Origin: Stigmatella erecta | Lineage (GTDB): Bacteria > Myxococcota > Myxococcia > Myxococcales > Myxococcaceae | DNA length: 64,000 bases | Reading direction: 5' to 3' | Assembly: GCF_900111745.1 (NCBI RefSeq) | Contig: NZ_FOIJ01000008.1 | Span: 1 to 64,000, forward strand | Part shown: positions 56,320 through 64,000 of the stretch, in pieces | Layout: each line of letters opens with the position of its first letter | Numbering within the stretch: position 1 is the stretch's first letter | Translations under genes and position numbers: made by a program | The notes under the pieces: model-generated | Databases searched by the model: none | What the model saw: the letters and a program-made list of their open reading frames with translations, nothing else | What the model was told of the DNA's origin: nothing

Positions 56320-57396
56320 TCAGTAGATGCTCTCGCAGTACTTGTTCACGTAGAAGAAGGAGGAGGCGGTCCCCGTGCTGCTGTAGAGGTTGCAATCGGA
56401 GCCCAAGCCCGGGGTGAGCAAGGCGCCGCTGTTGATGTCCGGCGAGGTCCCAAAAATGGGATACAGCGGCCGCTGTCTCATCAAGCCCGGGTCCCTGCCC
56501 CACTTGTAGTAACCCTGAGCGTCGGAGCCCTGATAGGCGCTGGTGCCAGACTTATAGAGTGAGGACACGTAAGCGGCGTTGACTTCGTAGTTCATGCTGG
56601 GCCCGGAGTACCGTCTGTTGTCCGGAGCAGCCGTCTCGGAGTAGTCCTTCAGCGTGGTGCTTTGATCGAGCGCGGGCAGGCCCGTGTCGAACCATGCCGA
56701 GGGGGGACCAACGTTCTGCCGCAGCCCGCACTGGCGCGCCCAGTCGATCCGTTCCTTGGCCTCTCGCACGCTCAGCCGGTCGATGGTGCACCGATCCGAG
56801 GAGGGGGCTGCCTCGCAGAGTCCATTGACGTAGAAGCTGGAGCCAGCCGCCAGCACCGTGCCGTTCGGATCATGATAGAAGGAGCAATTGAGCAGCTGCG
56901 GGTGGGGGTAGAGCTGCTGGTTGCTGGGGCTGTAGAGATCGTAGTGGTTCCCGAAGACGGGATAGAGCGGGCGGCTCTTGCGCCGGGCGGCTGGGCGCCA
57001 CCACTCGTAGTAGCCATTGGCGTCCAGGCCTTGGTAGGTCGGCCCGCTCATGTAGAGCTTGCTGATGAGCGAGGCGTTCACCTCGAAGTTGTCGCCCTGG
57101 CTGGTATAGGCGTTCATCCCGGACCAGTTCGAGCTGCTATCGGTCTCGGTGTAATCCTTCAGCGTCCCGCCATTGGCGGCAGGGGCGTAGGTGTCGTAAT
57201 AGGCGCCCGGGGCAATGACGTGGGTGGTCAACGCGCACCGGCGGGCCCAGTGGAGACGCGCCTCGGCCTGGCTCGGGTTCCGGCTGTCCGCGCTGCACCG
57301 CTGCTGGAGGATGGGCTGCGCGTCTGCCTGCTGTGGCAGCCATGCGGTCACACAGAAGGCCGCGAACAGGGCACGTGCGTTCGTCAGGAGCGTCAT
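56320..57396 (-). CDS. Secreted protein with two copies of an uncharacterised ~165-residue repeat
   Basis: The protein is 358 aa from ATG 57396. A signal peptide ends near residue 26 (ADA, then QPILQQRC). Two tandem units follow. Each has an initial Cys segment (RCSADSRNPSQAEARLHWAR / RCTIDRLSVREAKERIDWAR), a YxDT/FDTG region with LKDY(T/S)ET, and an asparagine-rich middle (NASLISKLYMSGPTYQGLDA / NAAYVSSLYKSGTSAYQGSD). Each then has RPLYPxFG and ends FYVNxxCE. The same unit occurs once in the neighbouring Hint protein. Conserved cysteines suggest disulphides outside the cytoplasm. No known family is recognised. It lies downstream of the Hint gene on the same strand, separated by a strong hairpin. 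Confidence 0.75.
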   Translation of the reverse strand: MTLLTNARALFAAFCVTAWLPQQADAQPILQQRCSADSRNPSQAEARLHWARRCALTTHVIAPGAYYDTYAPAANGGTLKDYTETDSSSNWSGMNAYTSQGDNFEVNASLISKLYMSGPTYQGLDANGYYEWWRPAARRKSRPLYPVFGNHYDLYSPSNQQLYPHPQLLNCSFYHDPNGTVLAAGSSFYVNGLCEAAPSSDRCTIDRLSVREAKERIDWARQCGLRQNVGPPSAWFDTGLPALDQSTTLKDYSETAAPDNRRYSGPSMNYEVNAAYVSSLYKSGTSAYQGSDAQGYYKWGRDPGLMRQRPLYPIFGTSPDINSGALLTPGLGSDCNLYSSTGTASSFFYVNKYCESIY

Positions 57397-57419
57397 GGGC
57401 GGGGATTCCAAGGCGGAGG

Positions 57420-57451
57420 CCGGTATGCGGCAGGGGTTTGCCGCATACCGG
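57420..57451 (-). terminator. Strong hairpin between the two paralogous genes
   Basis: CCGGTATGCGGCA (57420-57432) and TGCCGCATACCGG (57439-57451) form a perfect 13-bp stem with loop GGGGTT, 20 bases past the Hint gene stop and 23 bases before the start of its paralogue. It would end or attenuate the first transcript. Confidence 0.7.
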
Positions 57452-57471
57452 TCTCACCTGCTGCCACGGGG

Positions 57472-58539
57472 CTACGGAATGACTTCGGCCGGGATCGTCG
57501 CGCTGAACAGGATGACGCGGTTGATGTAGCCGATGTCGTCGTTCTGGAACGTCGAGGAGCCCACGAGGAAGCCCTGGGCCACGAGGATGTTCGTCACGGG
57601 CTGAGCGGTCACGGGGCGCACGTTGTAGACCTTGCCAAAGTAAGAGGTCTGCCGGATGTCGGTGATGCGGTCGCGCGCGCCGTCGACCTTCACCAGCTCG
57701 TCACCCACCTTGAGCGCCTGCGCCTGCACGAGGCGGCCCTCGCCCTGGATGATGGGGTGCGCCCCGGTGACACGCAGATGTCCACCCGACTCGGTGGAGA
57801 TCTCATAGAGGGTGTGCCGGGTGTCGCGGAGCTCTTCGGTGAAGCTGTAGGTCTGGTTGGTCTGCAGCTGGATGGCGTCCAGCGTGGAGTCTTCGGTCAG
57901 GGTGACCAGATCCTCGCGCATCGCCTTGCGCGCCTCGACGATGGCCTGGGGGCCGTCCGAGAACAGCACCTCCTGCTCCGGCGAATAGCAGCTCGCCCGG
58001 CAGTACCCATTCACATAGAAGGCAGGGGCGGCGACGCCGTTCTTGTAGAGGTTGCAGTCCGCCAGGGTGGGGTGGGGGCGAAGCGGGGTGCCTGAGTTGA
58101 TATCCCTGTTGTCGCTGAAGGTCGGGTAGAGCGGGAGCGGCCGGACCCGGGTGGACAACCCCGTCCACTTGTAGAAGCCCTGCGCATCCTTCGAGCTCGT
58201 GATGGGGGAGCTCAGGTAGATCGTATTCAGGTAGGTAGCGTTAATTTCGTTGTACTGAAAGTCTCCCGAAAACATGCGGCTCGCAGGCCCTGCGGTCGTC
58301 TCCGAGTACTCATACAGGCTGCCACCGTTTTGAGCGGGCATACCGGTGTCGAAGTAAGCCTGGACCCCTCCGGAGTTGTAGGTCAAACCGCACTTGCGCG
58401 CCCACTCGTTGCGCTGGATGGCCTGCGCGGGATCGAGGCTGTCGTCGGTGCAGCGCTGCTCCAAGATGGTGGCGCTTGCCACGGTCGAGTAGCCGAGGAC
58501 TCCCACGACGGTCACGACGTGTTTGAGCCGAAATTCCAT
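57472..58539 (-). CDS. Secreted protein with one repeat unit and a C-terminal Hint (hedgehog/intein-like) domain
   Basis: The protein is 355 aa from ATG 58539, with GGAGG 8 bases upstream. A signal peptide ends near A23. Residues 25-181 are one copy of the repeat also found in the downstream gene. At 184 a Hint domain begins: C184 in CYSPEQEVLFSDG (block A), LRVTGAHPI with T258 and H261 as the TxxH of block B, ALKVGDELV, and VYNVRP followed by ILVAQGFLVGS (block F). The final 27 residues extend beyond. Such bacterial Hint domains cleave or splice their host protein through an N-S shift at the first Cys. The usual terminal His-Asn is absent, so N-terminal cleavage is more likely than splicing. 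Confidence 0.82.
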   Translation of the reverse strand: MEFRLKHVVTVVGVLGYSTVASATILEQRCTDDSLDPAQAIQRNEWARKCGLTYNSGGVQAYFDTGMPAQNGGSLYEYSETTAGPASRMFSGDFQYNEINATYLNTIYLSSPITSSKDAQGFYKWTGLSTRVRPLPLYPTFSDNRDINSGTPLRPHPTLADCNLYKNGVAAPAFYVNGYCRASCYSPEQEVLFSDGPQAIVEARKAMREDLVTLTEDSTLDAIQLQTNQTYSFTEELRDTRHTLYEISTESGGHLRVTGAHPIIQGEGRLVQAQALKVGDELVKVDGARDRITDIRQTSYFGKVYNVRPVTAQPVTNILVAQGFLVGSSTFQNDDIGYINRVILFSATIPAEVIP

Positions 58540-58842
58540 TCCGGTTGCCTCCTTGGTTGGGTGATGAACAAGGTTCACAGGGAATGGTCAATGCCGTCAA
58601 TAATTAAAGAGCCTGTTTGGCGAGGAAAGCTTTTGTTGTCACCCTGGCCTGGATACCCACAAGAGCAGACCTCCGTCCCGGGGGCTTGGCCAAACGGTCT
58701 CGGTGGGGGCTGGGTGGATTTCGCCGGGTGACGTCTGGGGCCGTGGCGCTACGGGATTCCCCGTAGGCAATCATTGACGCCAGAGAGGTCATTGGAAGTT
58801 TCTGCAACGGTTCCCGCGAACGTGGCGCGCTGCCGTTGGACA
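58540..58842. other. Upstream region of the Hint gene
   Basis: About 300 bases with no credible gene. The part near 58585-58615 is A/T-rich against its surroundings and on the minus strand includes TTGAC-type hexamers upstream of the Hint gene, so a promoter there is likely. I cannot place it exactly. The rest shows no structure I can support. Confidence 0.35.
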
Positions 58843-58879
58843 AGAAAAAGCCCTGCTTCCGAGACAAGGGAAGCAGGGC
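58843..58879 (-). terminator. Rho-independent terminator of the beta-propeller gene
   Basis: GCCCTGCTTCC (58850-58860) and GGAAGCAGGGC (58869-58879) form a perfect 11-bp stem with an 8-base loop. On the minus strand it is followed by TTTTTC. It lies 41 bases past the stop of the propeller lipoprotein gene and is the clearest intrinsic terminator in the window. Confidence 0.85.
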
Positions 58880-58919
58880 GAGAGGCTCCGGCTGGAATCG
58901 GCCCGCGGGCCAGGAAATG

Positions 58920-60581
58920 TCAGTCCCCGGTGTAGATGCCGATGGAGCCGGCCACCCAGCGCTTGTCACTGCGCTCGTAGCCCATGAAGCCCACGAGGAT
59001 GCGGCGCTTGGCGGCCGAGGTGTCCACCTGGATGTCGGACACGCGGGACATGGCCAGGTCCATGCCAATCACCTGGCTGTTGTAGTGCGTGACGGTGTTG
59101 TCCCGGATGCGGCTGATGCCACCGCCCCAGCTCGTGCCCGCCCACACGCTGCCATCGAGCGGGTCCGCGGAGAGCGAGGCGACGTAGCCCTTGCGGTCCA
59201 CCAGCTCCGTGCTGAAGCGGCGCAGCACCTTGCCCTCGCCGTCGAGCTGGGCCACGCCGTTCGCGAAGGAGCCCACCCACACCGTGCCATCCTTGGCCAC
59301 CGCCATGCCGGAAACGTTGTCGGAGGTGCGCTGCTCGGGGCGCGAGCCGTCCGCCACCGCGTCCGTCCAGATGTCATACCGGTTCCAGGCGTAGGCGCTG
59401 TCCTCGGTCATCGACTGGGCCCGCCAGTAGTTCGGGGCGCCCGTCGCGGTGACGTAGCGGAAGCGCGTGGAGCGGTCCGCGCCGCCGAACCACACGTCCC
59501 CACTGGGGTCCACCGCCACGCCGTAGTAGGCGTCTGTGAGCAGCGCGTTGCGCACGCGCCACTTGGAGGGCTCGTTCGGGTAGAGCTTCGCGTCCTCGGC
59601 CTTGTTCGAATACACGTAGGCGTTGATGGCCGGGTGGACGTGCTCGTAGAGGCCCGCGCACGAGTGCTGCCCGTTGCAGGCCGGGTTGCCCTCGAAGCGG
59701 ATGTCGCCCCAGGCGAAGCCGTGGTTGCCGCCGAACCACACGCTGTTGGTTTTCTTGTCCACCGCGATGCGCAGGATGTTGCAGACCTTCTCCCGGCCGC
59801 GGGGCTCGTCGCGCACCACGTCCGGACCCGAGAAGATGTCGTAGTGCACCGTGGAGAGGGTGCCATCGGGCAGCAGCGTCACCTTGTCCGCGTCCCCGCT
59901 CTTGTAGCGGCTGGCGTCCGGGTTGGCCCCGTCCCAGTTGTTCTCGCAGTGGTTCGCGCCCTCGCCGGGCAGCCCCTCGTAGCCCACGAACACCATGCCC
60001 GAGGCGCCCGCCTTCTTCACGCCGCCGGCCACGGAGATGACCTTGAGGTACTTGGTGCCCGTGGGCGTGCCCCCGCCTGGCAGGTAGCCGTAGGGCCGCA
60101 GGCCGTCGGTCATCGTGAACTTCTGGAAGCTCGTGGCGCCGGGCTTCAGCACGAAGAGGCCCTCCTCGCCGCCCGCTACCCAGATGTTGCCGTCCTCATC
60201 GGACGTCACGCCGTACACCTTCTCCGGGCCCCCCTCGGCCCGGCCGAAGAACTGCCAGCCGGCCGCCGACGGCGGGGGGACGATGATGGGCGGGGTGGGG
60301 GTGGGCGGCGGGGTGGGAGGGGTGCCTCCGTCCGTGGGCGGCGTGCCCCCGTCCGTGGGCGGCGTCCCGGCATCGGGGGTTCCGCCATCGTTCCCCGAGG
60401 AGGGCGGGTCCACCACCACCGGAGGATCCCCCGGCACCCCGGGCGTCTCAGGCCCTGGATTGTCCAGTCCTGGATTGCCCTGCTCCGAGGTGTCGTTGTT
60501 CTCGCCGCCATCCGAGCACGCCGCCGCCGACACCAGCCCCGCCGCCAGCAGTGCTCCCGCCCACTTCCGTCCGCCCTTCAT
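58920..60581 (-). CDS. Beta-propeller lipoprotein with Pro/Gly/Thr-rich linker
   Basis: The protein is 553 aa from ATG 60581. The signal MKGGRKWAGALLAAGLVSAA ends in a Cys (residue 22). A linker of about 85 residues follows, containing tandem GTPPTDG units. The rest is a propeller resembling two-component-regulator propellers, with blades such as GVTSDEDGNIWVAGGEEGLF, NSVWFGGNHGFAWGD, GVAVDPSGDVWFGGADRSTR and MAVAKDGTVWVGSFANGVAQ. It is anchored in the envelope with the propeller exposed. No kinase domain is attached. Its binding partner is unknown. It ends at a clear terminator. Confidence 0.85.
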   Translation of the reverse strand: MKGGRKWAGALLAAGLVSAAACSDGGENNDTSEQGNPGLDNPGPETPGVPGDPPVVVDPPSSGNDGGTPDAGTPPTDGGTPPTDGGTPPTPPPTPTPPIIVPPPSAAGWQFFGRAEGGPEKVYGVTSDEDGNIWVAGGEEGLFVLKPGATSFQKFTMTDGLRPYGYLPGGGTPTGTKYLKVISVAGGVKKAGASGMVFVGYEGLPGEGANHCENNWDGANPDASRYKSGDADKVTLLPDGTLSTVHYDIFSGPDVVRDEPRGREKVCNILRIAVDKKTNSVWFGGNHGFAWGDIRFEGNPACNGQHSCAGLYEHVHPAINAYVYSNKAEDAKLYPNEPSKWRVRNALLTDAYYGVAVDPSGDVWFGGADRSTRFRYVTATGAPNYWRAQSMTEDSAYAWNRYDIWTDAVADGSRPEQRTSDNVSGMAVAKDGTVWVGSFANGVAQLDGEGKVLRRFSTELVDRKGYVASLSADPLDGSVWAGTSWGGGISRIRDNTVTHYNSQVIGMDLAMSRVSDIQVDTSAAKRRILVGFMGYERSDKRWVAGSIGIYTGD

Positions 60582-60771
60582 ACGCCCTCACTTGAGGAAA
60601 ACGGGTGTTGCCCACCCCGTGCTCACTCAGGGTGAGGCAAAACCGGGGCCAACGGGATCGGCTGCGCGGCAGAGGGACGCGTCGGTTCCTGGACAGGCCG
60701 TGGGAAGAGGATTGCTCAGCATGAGCAGGCCCCTGTCCCGGCAAGGTGTCTTTCCGTGCTACGTCCGGGAC

Positions 60772-61467
60772 ATGAGCGGGAATGATGTCCGCGGCCGTGC
60801 GCCCCTGTCCCTGGTGAGCCAGGAGCCGGATCTCCTTTTCTACATGCGCCAGGCGGGTGAGCGGGGCGGGCCGGTGCTCGTGCTGGGCACGGCCAACGGC
60901 CGGGTGCCCTGGTCCCTGGCGGGCCATGGGTTCCAGGTGGTGGGCGTGGACGCCTCCGAGGCGATGATTCGCTCCGCCGAGGAGCGCCGCACCGCGGAGT
61001 CCCCCGAGGTCTCCGCCCGGGTGCGTTTCGTCGTCTCCGACGTGCGGGCCCTGCGCCTGGAGGAGCGCTTCGCGCTGGTGCTCGCCCCCCAGCACGCCAT
61101 GGGGCTCATGCCGAACCGGGACGACCTGGAGGCCTTCCTGGCCACGGTGCGCCACCACCTCGCGCCGGACGGAACGTTCATCTACGACGTGCTCAACCCG
61201 CCCCGCGAGGCCATCCTGCCCCGGGACGACACCCCCACGGCCCCGCTGGAGCCCCGCCGCTCGCTGTTCGCCCTGCACCTGAGCGAGCGCAAGCCCCCCG
61301 GGGGGCCGGCGCCCATCCGCCGGTTGCGGCTGCGCCACTTCTCCCCGGAAGAGCTGGAAACGGCGCTCAGTGCCTGCGGGCTCACGCTGCGCGAGCGCTA
61401 CGGGCGCTTCGACGGCAAGCCGTTCGACCTGGAGGACTCCCGCCAGATTGGCGTCGTGGGGCTGTAG
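60772..61467 (+). CDS. Class I SAM-dependent methyltransferase
   Basis: The protein is 231 aa from ATG 60772. An in-frame ATG at 60721 would add 17 residues; I prefer 60772 because TGCTAC about 12 bases upstream resembles the -10 of a nearly leaderless transcript, and neither start has a good ribosome-binding site. The SAM-binding motif is VLVLGTANGRVPWSLAGHGF, followed by VVGVDASEAMI, VRFVVSDVRALRL and APDGTFIYDVLNPP. The C-terminal half has the pattern of small-molecule methyltransferases. Substrate unknown. It ends 4 bases before a convergent small gene. Confidence 0.8.
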   Translation: MSGNDVRGRAPLSLVSQEPDLLFYMRQAGERGGPVLVLGTANGRVPWSLAGHGFQVVGVDASEAMIRSAEERRTAESPEVSARVRFVVSDVRALRLEERFALVLAPQHAMGLMPNRDDLEAFLATVRHHLAPDGTFIYDVLNPPREAILPRDDTPTAPLEPRRSLFALHLSERKPPGGPAPIRRLRLRHFSPEELETALSACGLTLRERYGRFDGKPFDLEDSRQIGVVGL

Positions 61468-61471
61468 CCTG

Positions 61472-61729
61472 TCAGCTGATGACGGGGAGCTTGAACTTGT
61501 CCGGCCCGTTCGGGTTGGGCGGGGGGCCCTCGGTCTCGATGCCCAGCGCCAGCTCCATCAGGTCGAGCAGCTGGGCGCGGCCGTCCTCGCCATCGGGCGC
61601 CATGACCACCAGCTCCACGGGCAGCCGGTCCTCGGGCGGCACGGGCTCGGGGTCGATGGCCTTGCCCTGGGCGTCGAGTTCCTCCACGAGGAGGTCCCCG
61701 TCTCGGTGGATGGTGTAGCGGCGGCGCAT
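61472..61729 (-). CDS. Small uncharacterised acidic protein
   Basis: The protein is 85 aa from ATG 61729. It opens MRRRYTIHRDGDLLVEELDA and includes ELVVMAPDGEDGRAQLLDLM. It has no signal, Cys or membrane segment. G/C-rich third positions and a tight fit between neighbours support a real gene. It follows the response regulator gene on the same strand by 68 bases. The function is unknown. Confidence 0.65.
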   Translation of the reverse strand: MRRRYTIHRDGDLLVEELDAQGKAIDPEPVPPEDRLPVELVVMAPDGEDGRAQLLDLMELALGIETEGPPPNPNGPDKFKLPVIS

Positions 61730-61797
61730 GGTGTCCTCGGCGGCTCGGCGGGCATCGTGCGGGAGGTGGTGGCTCCCGGGAAGGAAAATGTGCGGCC

Positions 61798-62487
61798 TCA
61801 GCGGTCGAACCGGTAGCCCAGTCCCCGGATCGTCAGAAAGTGGCGGGGCGACTCCGGGTCCGGCTCGAACTTGAGCCGCAGCTGGCGCACGAAGTTGTCC
61901 ACCGTGCGCGCGCTGCCCTCGTAGTCGAAGCCCCAGGCGCCCGACAGCAGCTCCTCGCGGGAGAAGGTCCGCCCCGGGTGGGCCAGGAAGTGGGTGAGCA
62001 GCTTGAACTCCTGCGCCGTCAGCTCCACGGCCTTGCCGGCGCGCGCCACCGTCTTGCCCACCATGTCCACCTCCACGTCCCCGAAGGTCACCGGGGGCGC
62101 GCCGGAGACGGGGTGCCGGCGGCGCAGCACGGCCTTGATGCGCGCCATCAGCTCCTGCAGCCCGAAGGGCTTCACCACGTAGTCATCCGCCCCCAGGTTG
62201 AGGCCGAGAATCTTGTCCGTCTCCATGCCCTTGGCGGAGAGCATCACCACGGCGGTGTCCCGGCCCCGCTGGCGCAGCTCCTTGAGGACATCGAAGCCGT
62301 TGAGTTCCGGCAGCATGATGTCCAGGACGATGAGGTCCGGCGCCTCGTCGAGCGCCTTGGCGAGCCCCACGCGCCCGTCCTGGGCCTGGAGCACCTCGTA
62401 GCCCTCGATGCGCAGGTTGATGGACAGGCCCGTGAGGATGGACAGGTCATCCTCCACGACCAGGATGCGTTGGACCTTGCCGCTCAT
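61798..62487 (-). CDS. OmpR/PhoB-family response regulator
   Basis: The protein is 229 aa from ATG 62487. The receiver domain has VEDD near 11-14, phospho-acceptor Asp in LIVLDIMLPELNG, MLSAKG with the conserved Ser/Thr position, and DDYVVKPF with the Lys. The winged-helix DNA-binding domain follows (AVELTAQEFKLLTHFLAHPG, RTFSREELLSGAWGF, TVDNFVRQLRLKFE). Its start overlaps the histidine kinase stop (TGA/ATG), so the two are translated together and form a pair. Confidence 0.96.
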   Translation of the reverse strand: MSGKVQRILVVEDDLSILTGLSINLRIEGYEVLQAQDGRVGLAKALDEAPDLIVLDIMLPELNGFDVLKELRQRGRDTAVVMLSAKGMETDKILGLNLGADDYVVKPFGLQELMARIKAVLRRRHPVSGAPPVTFGDVEVDMVGKTVARAGKAVELTAQEFKLLTHFLAHPGRTFSREELLSGAWGFDYEGSARTVDNFVRQLRLKFEPDPESPRHFLTIRGLGYRFDR

Positions 62488-64000
62488 GCCTTGCCCGCTG
62501 GCAGCTGGATGGTGAAGAGGCTGCCCCGGCCCAGCTTGCTCTGGACCGAGATGCGCCCCCCGTGGGCCTCGATGATGCGCTTGGTGATGGCCAGGCCCAG
62601 CCCGCTGCCCTCCGTCTTGCGGGTCAGCAGGTTGTCCACCCGGTAGAAGCGCTCGAAGATGCGCTGGCGGTCCCTGGGTGCGATTCCCACCCCATTGTCC
62701 TCCACGGAGAAGGCCACCCACCGCCGGTACGCGCGGACGGTGAGGGCGATGCGCTTGTCCTGCCCACTGTACTTGTAGGCGTTCTGCAGCAGGTTGAGCA
62801 GGGCGCCGGCCATGGCGTGCCGGTCCACGTCCACCGGGGGCAGGCCGCTGGGCACCTCCACCTTCAGGTCCATGCCCCCGTCCAGGCGCTGGGCCCGGAA
62901 GGCCGCCACCGCCGTGTCCACCACGTCGGCCACCGCGATGCGCTCGCGCTGGTACTCCTTGCGCCCGCTCTCCAGGCGCGCCCAGTCCAGCACCCGCTCG
63001 ATGAGGACCGACAGCCGCTCGGTCTCCCGCGTGAGCAGCTGGAGCACCTCCTGTATCTGCGCGGGGTCCTTCAGCCTGCCCAGCGCCAGCGTCTCGATGA
63101 ACATGCGGATGGAGGTCAGCGGGGTGCGCAGCTCGTGGCTCACCAGCGAGACGAAGTCCGTCTTCAGCCGCGACAGCTTCGCCTCCCGGTAGAGGACCCG
63201 GCCGGTGTACACCACCCCGAAGGTGAGCGTCAGGTAGAACAGGCCCAGCAGCACGCCGTACACCACGCGGTTGCGCGTGGAGGCGCGCGCCACCGGGTCC
63301 TCGCCCGTGGGGAGCACCACCAGCTGGAAGTCCTGCAGCGGCGCCGCGAGCACCTGGTCCGCCAGCACCTGGGGGCCCAGGGCGCTCGCCCGGGCCTGCA
63401 CCACCTCGGACATGAGCCGGCCCATGAGCCCCTCGTTGGTCTCCCGGGGGATGGGCCTCAGCGCGAAGAGCACCGGCTCCGGGGAGGCCAGGTAGCGCTC
63501 GGCCAGCTCCGTCAGCAGCGCCTCCACGGCGGTGGTGGACAGCTGGGTGCCGCGCACCCCGTTGCCGTGCCGCTCGGCGGCGATGAGCACCGGCAGGCCC
63601 CCCACATATAAGGAGAAGACGGTGGGGTCCGGGGGCAGGTGGCTCAGGTCGGTGAGCACCGCGTTGAGCGCGAGCGCCAGGGGGGCATCCGAGCACGTCA
63701 CCTTGCCCCCTTCGATCCAGAAGGAGGCGTTGGAGAGCACCCGGCCTGGCGTGTTCACCAGGTCCAGCTCCTCGCCGCGCTCCACGAAGCGGGCCTGGCG
63801 CAGCTCCTGGGGCAGGTCCTTGACCAGCGCCTTGAGGGTGCCGTGCCAGGCGGCCTCCAGGCGCTTCTCCACCGCGGCGCGCTCGTTGATGATGGCCACC
63901 ACGCCGAAGCCCGACAGCCCCGCCGAGGGCAGCACCACCAGCACGATGAGCAGCGCGAAGGTGCGCCGGAAGCTCAGGACGATGGGGGGCGAGGCACGGG
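62484..64000 (-). CDS. Membrane sensor histidine kinase (start at or beyond window edge)
   Basis: About 505 residues are visible. The first membrane segment (FALLIVLVVLPSAGLSGFGV) is followed by an extracytoplasmic region of roughly 200 residues and a second membrane segment (VVYGVLLGLFYLTLTFGVVY). The HisKA domain has FVSLVSHELRTPLTSIRMFI with the phospho-His. The ATPase domain has the N box (LLNLLQNAYKYSG), DNGVGI, and GSGLGLAITKRI. No HAMP is obvious. The frame remains open to position 64000; a GTG at 63997 is a possible start, but the true start may lie outside. It is the partner of the overlapping response regulator. Confidence 0.93.
   Translation of the reverse strand, partial: RASPPIVLSFRRTFALLIVLVVLPSAGLSGFGVVAIINERAAVEKRLEAAWHGTLKALVKDLPQELRQARFVERGEELDLVNTPGRVLSNASFWIEGGKVTCSDAPLALALNAVLTDLSHLPPDPTVFSLYVGGLPVLIAAERHGNGVRGTQLSTTAVEALLTELAERYLASPEPVLFALRPIPRETNEGLMGRLMSEVVQARASALGPQVLADQVLAAPLQDFQLVVLPTGEDPVARASTRNRVVYGVLLGLFYLTLTFGVVYTGRVLYREAKLSRLKTDFVSLVSHELRTPLTSIRMFIETLALGRLKDPAQIQEVLQLLTRETERLSVLIERVLDWARLESGRKEYQRERIAVADVVDTAVAAFRAQRLDGGMDLKVEVPSGLPPVDVDRHAMAGALLNLLQNAYKYSGQDKRIALTVRAYRRWVAFSVEDNGVGIAPRDRQRIFERFYRVDNLLTRKTEGSGLGLAITKRIIEAHGGRISVQSKLGRGSLFTIQLPAGKA

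Noticed and set aside
56320-58539. Polymorphic toxin interpretation of the Hint protein
   Set aside because: Only about 27 residues follow the Hint domain and no toxin or immunity gene is adjacent, so a toxin-release role is not supported.

Overview
The window is high-GC DNA with strong G/C at third codon positions. Together with outer-membrane-style lipoproteins, an FHA-sigma54 activator, a Hanks-type kinase, an SPFH pair and many short divergent or convergent gene arrangements, this points to a myxobacterium (Myxococcales, probably the Cystobacter/Stigmatella/Archangium side). That placement is inferred from style and protein families, not from a marker gene. No rRNA, tRNA or CRISPR array is seen.

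Region 1 (1-8.3 kb) is an accessory island. It opens with an IS701-type transposase running off the left edge, an internally deleted copy of a similar element back to back with it, and a broken IS630-type helix-turn-helix fragment. Next comes a two-gene, visibly lower-GC operon encoding a DUF1837/PD-(D/E)XK-type protein and an SF2 helicase. I read it as a Hachiman-type (HamA-HamB) anti-phage system. After about 600 bases of non-coding DNA is a decayed small gene whose last two codons were replaced by an IS66-family element (6803-8280). That element has perfect 14-bp ends, an 8-bp target duplication and a broken transposase.

Region 2 (8.3-32.6 kb) is mostly metabolic. It holds a deoxyhypusine-synthase-like enzyme, a Tat-exported molybdenum aldehyde oxidoreductase (paoABC) and the methylmalonyl-CoA mutase operon (mutA-mutB-meaB). 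It also holds an O-methyltransferase divergent from an ATP-grasp enzyme, a sterol-desaturase-like hydroxylase, a kelch protein, an M3 peptidase, a saccharopine-dehydrogenase-like reductase, a NudK hydrolase with a LysR regulator, and a thiolase-TetR operon behind a palindromic operator.

Region 3 (32.6-47.2 kb) has an SPFH gene pair behind an RBS-masking hairpin, an SDR, a DUF885 lipoprotein, a soluble Ser/Thr kinase, a TauD-type dioxygenase and a quinone-reductase-like enzyme. A dihydroxyacetone kinase operon follows, in which DhaM is fused to HPr and to a full-length Enzyme I, so the whole PEP-to-dihydroxyacetone phosphorelay lies in three adjacent genes. Then come a peroxiredoxin, a DUF3332 lipoprotein and an FHA-sigma54 activator.

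Region 4 (47.2-64 kb) is rich in exported proteins: a double amidohydrolase lipoprotein, a tiny lipoprotein overlapping an SMI1/KNR4 remnant, a lipoprotein with four LamG-like domains in an ABAB pattern, and an M20 peptidase. Two adjacent paralogous secreted proteins follow; one ends in a Hint (hedgehog/intein-like) self-processing domain. The region closes with a beta-propeller lipoprotein, a methyltransferase, a small conserved-looking protein, and an OmpR-type response regulator with its histidine kinase cut by the right edge.
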